DNA of 45,328 nucleotides, from NCBI GenBank assembly GCA_964385635.1, contig CAYLPU010000034.1:1-45328 (forward strand), read 5' to 3'. The stretch comes from CAYLPU01 sp964385635. GTDB taxonomy: Bacteria; Chloroflexota; Anaerolineae; B4-G1. Positions within the stretch are counted from its first letter, which is position 1. Each line of letters starts with the position of its first letter. Shown here in pieces: positions 41,396-45,328 of the stretch. The translations under genes were made by a program, and so were the position numbers. Under the pieces are notes generated by a model, which saw only the letters and a program-made list of their open reading frames with translations, ran no database searches and had not been told where the DNA came from.

Positions 41396-42473
41396 CGAGT
41401 TCCGCGACCCGCAGTTGGCGCGAAAACTGCTGGCGAATATCCGGGAGCGCTCGACGCAGCCGGTGCGTTTCATGGAGTTCTGCGGCGGGCACACCCACGC
41501 CATCTTTCGCCACGGCCTGCGGCAAATGCTGCCGCCCACGGTGGAACTGCGCTCCGGCCCCGGCTGCCCTGTCTGCGTCACCGCCAACTCCAGCCTGGAT
41601 CGCACCATCGCCCTGGCCAAACTACCCGGCGTGATCCTGACCACCTTCGGCGACATGCTCAAGGTGCCAGGCAGCCATGGCTCCCTGCAGACCGCCAAGG
41701 CCGAAGGGGCTGATGTGCGGATCGTCTACTCCACGCTGGACGCGCTGCAGATTGCCCGCGATCATCCCGAACGAGCAGTCGTCTTCCTCGGCGTCGGCTT
41801 CGAGACCACCGCGCCTACTGTGGCGGCGTCCATCCTGCAGGCGGAGGCGGAGGGCCTGGACAACTTTTACGTCCTTTCGCTGCACAAGTTGACCCCACCA
41901 GCCACCCACGCCATCCTCGACGCAGGGGAAGTACGGCTTTCCGGCATCATCGGCCCCGGCCACGTGACCGTCGTCATCGGTAGCCGAGCCTGGGAGTTTC
42001 TCCCACGAGACTACTCCGTCCCCTGTGCCGTGGCCGGCTTCGAACCGCTGGACATCCTGCGGGCCGTGGCCGCGCTGGTGGAAATGGCTGAGGCTGGCCG
42101 GCCGGCGGTGGTCAACACCTACTCCCGCGGCGTCCGCCCGGAGGGGAACCGCGTGGCGTTGGGCATCATGCAGCGCGTGTTCGAGGTGGGGGAAGCAGAC
42201 TGGCGCGGGCTGGGCCGCGTGCCTGCCAGCGGGTTGGCGTTGTGCCCCGAGTACGCCCGTTTCGACGCCGCGCGCGCCTTCCCCGTGGACCCCGGCCCAA
42301 CTCGCGAACACAAGGGCTGTCGCTGCGGCGACGTGCTGCGAGGTATCGCGGAGCCGCCCGACTGCCCCTTGTTCCGCTCCGTCTGCACCCCGGCCCACCC
42401 CATTGGGCCCTGTATGGTTTCAGCGGAAGGGGCCTGCGCCGCGTGGTACCGGTACGGAGGGGACGGTGTCTGA
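41382..42473 (+). CDS. hypD: Hydrogenase maturation iron-sulfur protein HypD
   Basis: The 363-residue scaffold for Fe(CN)2CO assembly has the conserved CGGHTH (C34), GPGCPVC (C62, C65), GFETTAPT and the C-terminal [4Fe-4S] cysteines (HKGCRCGDVLRG, PDCPLF, VCTPAHPIGPCMVSAEGACAAWY). The start is ATG 41382 (MKYLDEF); the longer frame has no ribosome site. Next comes a toxin-antitoxin pair with its own promoter, then hypE. Confidence 0.95.
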   Translation: MKYLDEFRDPQLARKLLANIRERSTQPVRFMEFCGGHTHAIFRHGLRQMLPPTVELRSGPGCPVCVTANSSLDRTIALAKLPGVILTTFGDMLKVPGSHGSLQTAKAEGADVRIVYSTLDALQIARDHPERAVVFLGVGFETTAPTVAASILQAEAEGLDNFYVLSLHKLTPPATHAILDAGEVRLSGIIGPGHVTVVIGSRAWEFLPRDYSVPCAVAGFEPLDILRAVAALVEMAEAGRPAVVNTYSRGVRPEGNRVALGIMQRVFEVGEADWRGLGRVPASGLALCPEYARFDAARAFPVDPGPTREHKGCRCGDVLRGIAEPPDCPLFRSVCTPAHPIGPCMVSAEGACAAWYRYGGDGV

Positions 42474-42482
42474 AATCCGCTT

Positions 42483-42511
42483 TTGCCAAGACAGTAAAAC
42501 TGCGATACAAT
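42483..42511 (+). promoter_or_regulatory. Predicted promoter TTGCCA-N17-TACAAT
   Basis: TTGCCA at 42483-42488 and TACAAT at 42506-42511, exact 17-bp spacing, 31 bp upstream of the nucleotidyltransferase gene and just after the hypD stop. Confidence 0.7.
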
Positions 42512-42542
42512 GTAAGGAAACGAGAGTGGGAGTGAAGTAACG

Positions 42543-43022
42543 ATGCAACCGCAAACGTTGCAGGATGCAGAAAGGGTCGTTGACCTGCTCGAAGAGCATT
42601 TTGGAAAGGCCCTGATCGCCGTGGCACTGTTTGGATCGGCGGCCAGAGGTGAGGCCAGAACCACCAGCGATTTGGACCTCTTTGCCATCATCGAGGGCCT
42701 TCCCGCCAGGCATTTCAAACGCTGCACGTTGCTCAACGACCTTGTTCTGCCCCGTGTGCCCCGTCGGGTGACAGTCGTGGCCAAGACCCCCCGCGAGTTC
42801 GCCCAGGCTTTTCCTCCGCTGTATCTGGACCTGGGACTGGATGCGCAGGTGTTATATGATAGCGACGGATTCCTGGGCGAACGTCTAGCCCACATTCGCC
42901 GGATAATTCGTCAGGCCGGGCTCAGGCGGGTGAGGCGAGACGGTGACTTTGCCTGGAGGTGGCGCAAGCCGCCGCGACGGGGTTGGGAGATCACATGGGA
43001 AGGATACCGTGAATTGGAGTGA
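42543..43022 (+). CDS. MNT-type nucleotidyltransferase (antitoxin of a HEPN/MNT pair)
   Basis: The 159-residue protein has the minimal nucleotidyltransferase motif G31-S32-x-x-RGE and D43-x-D45 (GSAARGEARTTSDLDLFAI). Such proteins pair with HEPN RNase toxins and can neutralise them, in some cases by adenylylation. The C-terminus (RRDGDFAWRWRKPPRRG) is basic. The gene overlaps the HEPN gene by 14 nt. Confidence 0.85.
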   Translation: MQPQTLQDAERVVDLLEEHFGKALIAVALFGSAARGEARTTSDLDLFAIIEGLPARHFKRCTLLNDLVLPRVPRRVTVVAKTPREFAQAFPPLYLDLGLDAQVLYDSDGFLGERLAHIRRIIRQAGLRRVRRDGDFAWRWRKPPRRGWEITWEGYRELE

Positions 43023-43476
43023 CCACGCCCGCTACCGCCTGGAATTGGCAGAAGGATTTCTGAGCGAGGCCAGGCAGGATTTGGACCTTGCACGCTTCCG
43101 CTCCTGCGTGAGCAACGCCCAGTTGTCCATTGAGAACGCCGCCAAGACGGTGATAGCCCTTTTCGGCCCGGTGGGAAAAACTCACGAACCGTGGTGCGAA
43201 TTGAAGGCGTTGCTGGCTGAGGAAGTCGTTCCACAGGTACTTGGGGAACAGGTCGAACGCCTGGCGGCCATAGCGGCACGCTATGGACTCAAGGAGCACT
43301 TCCTGACCGATTACGGTGATGAAACTCGATTTCTCTCACCGTGGCGACTCTTCGGTCAGGAAGATGCCGCAGAAGCGTTGGAGACGGCGGAGACCTGTTT
43401 TGCTCTGGCCCAAGAGATTGGCAGCCGTTGGCTGAAGGCTCCGACGGACAAAGAGTCAGCAGCGGAAACATCATAA
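43009..43476 (+). CDS. HEPN-domain protein (probable toxin)
   Basis: The 155-residue helical product begins NWSDHARYRLELAEGFLSEA and has RFRSCVSNAQLSIENAAKTV, a HEPN-domain signature (PF05168-like). I do not see a clear R-x4-6-H RNase motif, so catalytic activity is uncertain. The GTG start at 43009 is preceded by GAAGGA; the longer frame from 42943 lies wholly within the MNT gene. A terminator follows. Confidence 0.75.
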   Translation: MNWSDHARYRLELAEGFLSEARQDLDLARFRSCVSNAQLSIENAAKTVIALFGPVGKTHEPWCELKALLAEEVVPQVLGEQVERLAAIAARYGLKEHFLTDYGDETRFLSPWRLFGQEDAAEALETAETCFALAQEIGSRWLKAPTDKESAAETS

Positions 43477-43487
43477 GTCCAGAGAAG

Positions 43488-43514
43488 TCGCGGGAGGGGA
43501 GTCCGCGATTTTTT
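43488..43514 (+). terminator. Rho-independent terminator after the HEPN gene
   Basis: tcgcgg (43488-43493) pairs with ccgcga (43503-43508) around a 9-nt loop and is followed by six T. It closes the HEPN/MNT transcription unit 22 bp before hypE. Confidence 0.75.
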
Positions 43515-43536
43515 CTCGTCTGGCCGGCAAAGGGAA

Positions 43537-44643
43537 ATGACCACTGATAGCGATAAGATCCTACTTGCCCACGGTTCCGGCGGCCAACTGAGCCACGAAC
43601 TGGTGGAGCATCTGTTCCTGAAGCATTTCGACAACCCCATCCTGGCGCGACTGGACGACGCGGCGGTGATCGGAGAAACCCGGTTTTTCGGAAAAAACCG
43701 GGTTTCTGGGAAACTGGCCTTCACGACCGATTCCTACGTCGTCAGCCCCATATTCTTCCCCGGCGGCGACATCGGCAAGTTGGCCGTGTGCGGCACGGTC
43801 AACGACCTGGCGATGAGCGGGGCCACGCCGCTCTACCTCAGCGCCGGGTTCATCCTCGAAGAAGGGTTGGAACTGGCCGACCTGGAGCGAGTGGTCGTTT
43901 CTATGGCCACCACCGCGCAGGCTGTGGGCGTGCAGATCGTGACCGGGGACACAAAGGTGGTGGATCACGGCAAAGCCGACCGGCTGTTCATCAACACGGC
44001 GGGGGTCGGGGTGGTGCCCGCGGGCGTGGAGATAAGCGGCGACCGAGCCCGGCCTGGCGACGTGGTCATTCTCAGCGGCACCGTCGGCGACCACGGCATG
44101 ACCATTATGAGTCAGCGGGAGGGATTACGCTTCGATTCGCCGCTGGTGAGCGACTGTGCGCCGTTGCATGGGCTGGTGGCGGCCATGCTGGACGTGCTTT
44201 CCCCTCTCCGCCCCCCCTCGGTCCCCCCCAACTTTGGGGGGGAAGGGGAAGAGGGGTCAGGGGTGAGGGCTCTTCATTGCCTGCGCGATCCCACGCGGGG
44301 CGGCCTGGCTACGACGCTGAACGAAGTGGCCGGCAAGTCGGGGGTGGGCATCGAAATTGAGGAACGCGCCGTCCCCGTGCGAGACGCGGTGCGTGCCGCC
44401 TGCGAGTTGCTGGGCCTTGATCCGCTATACGTGGCCAACGAGGGGAAACTGGTGGCGTTCGTGGCCCCTGAAGCGGCCGGCGCGGTGCTGGCTACCGTGC
44501 GCGCGCACGAGTACGGCCAAGAGGCGGCGATCATCGGGCTGGTGACGGCGGAGCATGCGGGCCGTGTCGTGCTGCGCACCGCGCTGGGCGCTCGTCGCAT
44601 TCTCGACATGCTGGTGGGGGAACAACTGCCGCGCATCTGTTGA
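43537..44643 (+). CDS. hypE: Carbamoyl dehydratase HypE
   Basis: The 368-residue product converts the HypF-transferred carbamoyl on its C-terminal Cys into a thiocyanate. It ends in PRIC as required and has the AIR-synthase-like motifs LDDAAVIG, TTDSYVVSPIFFPGGDIG, GTVNDLAMSGA, TGDTKVV and LRDPTRGGLA. Two repeat elements enlarge it beyond the usual 335 or so residues: the 34-bp palindrome (43674-43707, ETRFFGKNRVS) right after the DDAAV motif, and the C-rich element (44209-44245, LRPPSVPPNFGGE) before the RDPTRGG loop. Neither destroys the motifs, but the first lies close to the ATP site. Confidence 0.95.
   Translation: MTTDSDKILLAHGSGGQLSHELVEHLFLKHFDNPILARLDDAAVIGETRFFGKNRVSGKLAFTTDSYVVSPIFFPGGDIGKLAVCGTVNDLAMSGATPLYLSAGFILEEGLELADLERVVVSMATTAQAVGVQIVTGDTKVVDHGKADRLFINTAGVGVVPAGVEISGDRARPGDVVILSGTVGDHGMTIMSQREGLRFDSPLVSDCAPLHGLVAAMLDVLSPLRPPSVPPNFGGEGEEGSGVRALHCLRDPTRGGLATTLNEVAGKSGVGIEIEERAVPVRDAVRAACELLGLDPLYVANEGKLVAFVAPEAAGAVLATVRAHEYGQEAAIIGLVTAEHAGRVVLRTALGARRILDMLVGEQLPRIC
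43674..43707. repeat. 34-bp palindromic element, copy 3 (in hypE)
   Basis: Perfect 15-bp arms AGAAACCCGGTTTTT / AAAAACCGGGTTTCT with a 4-nt loop. It differs from copy 2 by a compensatory pair of changes in the stem. Confidence 0.9.
44209..44245. repeat. 37-bp C-rich/G-rich element, copy 2 (in hypE)
   Basis: Same length and nearly the same sequence as 39714-39750 in hypF, encoding the same LRPPSVPPNFGGE peptide. Confidence 0.9.
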
Positions 44644-44711
44644 TTGTTGACACAGATTGGTACATTATAACTCGGACTTGTAGATGCGCTTGTTGGGCGG
44701 CGCAACGTCGT

Positions 44712-44924
44712 ATGACGCAACTACAGTCGGCGGGCCGCCTGTCAAACGGGATTGGCCCCCTTGAACTGGTACGCACCCAGGAACTGATTGGAGCGATATT
44801 GGAAGTGGTACGATTGATGGAGAAAGAGGCTGGAGCGCTTGGGATGAGTCCTCATATTATGGCTGTTGCTCGAAAGATGAGTTTATCGAACAAGGAGGCA
44901 TCTTTTCGTGGAAGAAAACTTTGA
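44712..44924 (+). CDS. Small hypothetical protein, 70 residues
   Basis: An ATG at 44712 opens a 70-residue frame with a helical middle (TQELIGAILEVVRLMEKEAG) and a basic C-terminus (SNKEASFRGRKL). It overlaps the next gene (nuoE) by 17 nt in another frame, as expected for an operon gene. No domain is recognised. The gap from 44643 contains a TTGACA at 44647 but no well-spaced -10. It may be a real small gene or chance. Confidence 0.35.
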   Translation: MTQLQSAGRLSNGIGPLELVRTQELIGAILEVVRLMEKEAGALGMSPHIMAVARKMSLSNKEASFRGRKL

Positions 44925-45328
44925 TCTCACCAAACTTGATCAGATTGTCGAGGAAGCAGGAGAGGGGAAGAGAAGTCTAATCCCCGTTCTGCAAAAGGCA
45001 CAGGGGGTGTATGGCTACTTGCCGGTGGAAGTACTGCAGTTGATCGCCAACCGGCTGGGGGTGGCGTTAAGCAAAGTCTACGGCGTGGCGACCTTCTACT
45101 CCCAGTTCCACCTGACCCCCCGCGGCCGTCACATCATCCAGCAATGCGACGGCACTGCCTGCCACGTGCGCGGAGCCGCCCGGATAATCGCAGCCGTAGA
45201 GCGGGAGTTGGGGATAAAGGCGGGCGAGACAACTCCTGACCTCAAGTGCACCTACGAAGTAGTCTACTGCATTGGCTCCTGCGCCCTGGCGCCCACGGCT
45301 ATGATTGACGACCGGGTAGCGAGGGGAC
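44908..45328 (+). CDS. NuoE-like [2Fe-2S] subunit (3' end outside window)
   Basis: The GTG at 44908 follows AAGGAGG by nine bases. The 140 visible residues (NFDLTKLDQIVEEAGEGKRS, VYGYLPVEVLQLIANRLG, FYSQFHLTPRGRH) are a NuoE-type subunit with CDGTAC and CIGSC for its [2Fe-2S] cluster. The gene is cut by the right edge. It is a second NuoE, different from that at 11163, and suggests that another NADH-linked complex (NuoF and possibly hydrogenase genes) continues beyond the window. Confidence 0.9.
   Translation, partial: MEENFDLTKLDQIVEEAGEGKRSLIPVLQKAQGVYGYLPVEVLQLIANRLGVALSKVYGVATFYSQFHLTPRGRHIIQQCDGTACHVRGAARIIAAVERELGIKAGETTPDLKCTYEVVYCIGSCALAPTAMIDDRVARG

Noticed and set aside
44647..44671. 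Promoter TTGACA ... TATAAC before the last small ORF
   Set aside because: The spacing is only 13 bp, too short for a sigma-70 promoter.
1..45328. tRNA, rRNA, CRISPR arrays, transposases, integrases or att sites
   Set aside because: None was recognised by eye on either strand. A tRNAscan/Infernal run would be needed to exclude a small RNA gene in the short spacers.

Overview
The window is GC-rich (about 60 % by eye), densely packed, and reads almost entirely on the + strand. It is dominated by hydrogen, formate and heterodisulfide-reductase-type redox genes of a strict anaerobe. The gene content, the Gram-positive-type LexA box and the families of short repeats dropped in frame into genes suggest an uncultured Chloroflexota (Anaerolineae-like) bacterium. 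That placement is inference; no rRNA or taxonomic marker lies in the window.

Layout. 1-6030: accessory DNA, with a beta-propeller protein cut by the left edge, a Fic protein, and a decayed restriction/helicase locus in which two copies of one gene start flank a frameshifted PD-(D/E)XK nuclease. Next come methylmalonyl-CoA epimerase and a radical-SAM putative DNA-repair gene whose consensus promoter holds a LexA/SOS box. 6030-6510: a long leader with a promoter and a hairpin. 6510-22910: a super-operon encoding a GHKL ATPase, fused HdrCB, PHP protein, degenerate SpoIIE-type phosphatase, the selenocysteine-containing N-half of HdrA, NuoE-, ferredoxin- and NuoF-like subunits, a NuoG/HdrA-C-half fusion, MvhD-FdhA-FdhB, MvhD-MvhG-MvhA and a hydrogenase protease. 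22910-25000: a hypA stub, a second HdrCB and a DRTGG-domain protein. 25004-29543: a group 3b-type [NiFe] hydrogenase (B-G-D-A order) with its protease. 29521-31155: a response regulator and a GAF histidine kinase. 31157-36416: a Flox-like module (three subunits), a full-length selenocysteine HdrA and a third MvhD. 36466-37104 (- strand): a CBS-ACT protein. 37150-44643: hypB, hypF, hypC, hypD and hypE, interrupted by two toxin-antitoxin pairs. The right edge cuts a second nuoE.

How it fits together (inference from families). HdrA is the flavin bifurcation hub and HdrCB carries the thiol/disulfide or related acceptor site. MvhD adaptors feed electrons from the [NiFe] hydrogenase MvhGA or from formate dehydrogenase, and NuoEF-like subunits exchange electrons with NAD(P)H. 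The GHKL, PHP, phosphatase-like and DRTGG proteins look like a regulatory set more usually seen beside [FeFe]-hydrogenases.

Most notable points: (i) both hdrA copies carry an in-frame TGA at the same position, each followed by an identical 7-bp stem with a GGTC loop, which fits selenocysteine and a bacterial SECIS; (ii) the first hdrA is split inside its inserted ferredoxin domain, the halves are separated by a NuoE/Fd/NuoF module, and the C-half is fused to a NuoG-like domain; (iii) several families of short palindromes and heptamer tandem repeats sit in frame inside coding genes, with five insertions in hypF alone.
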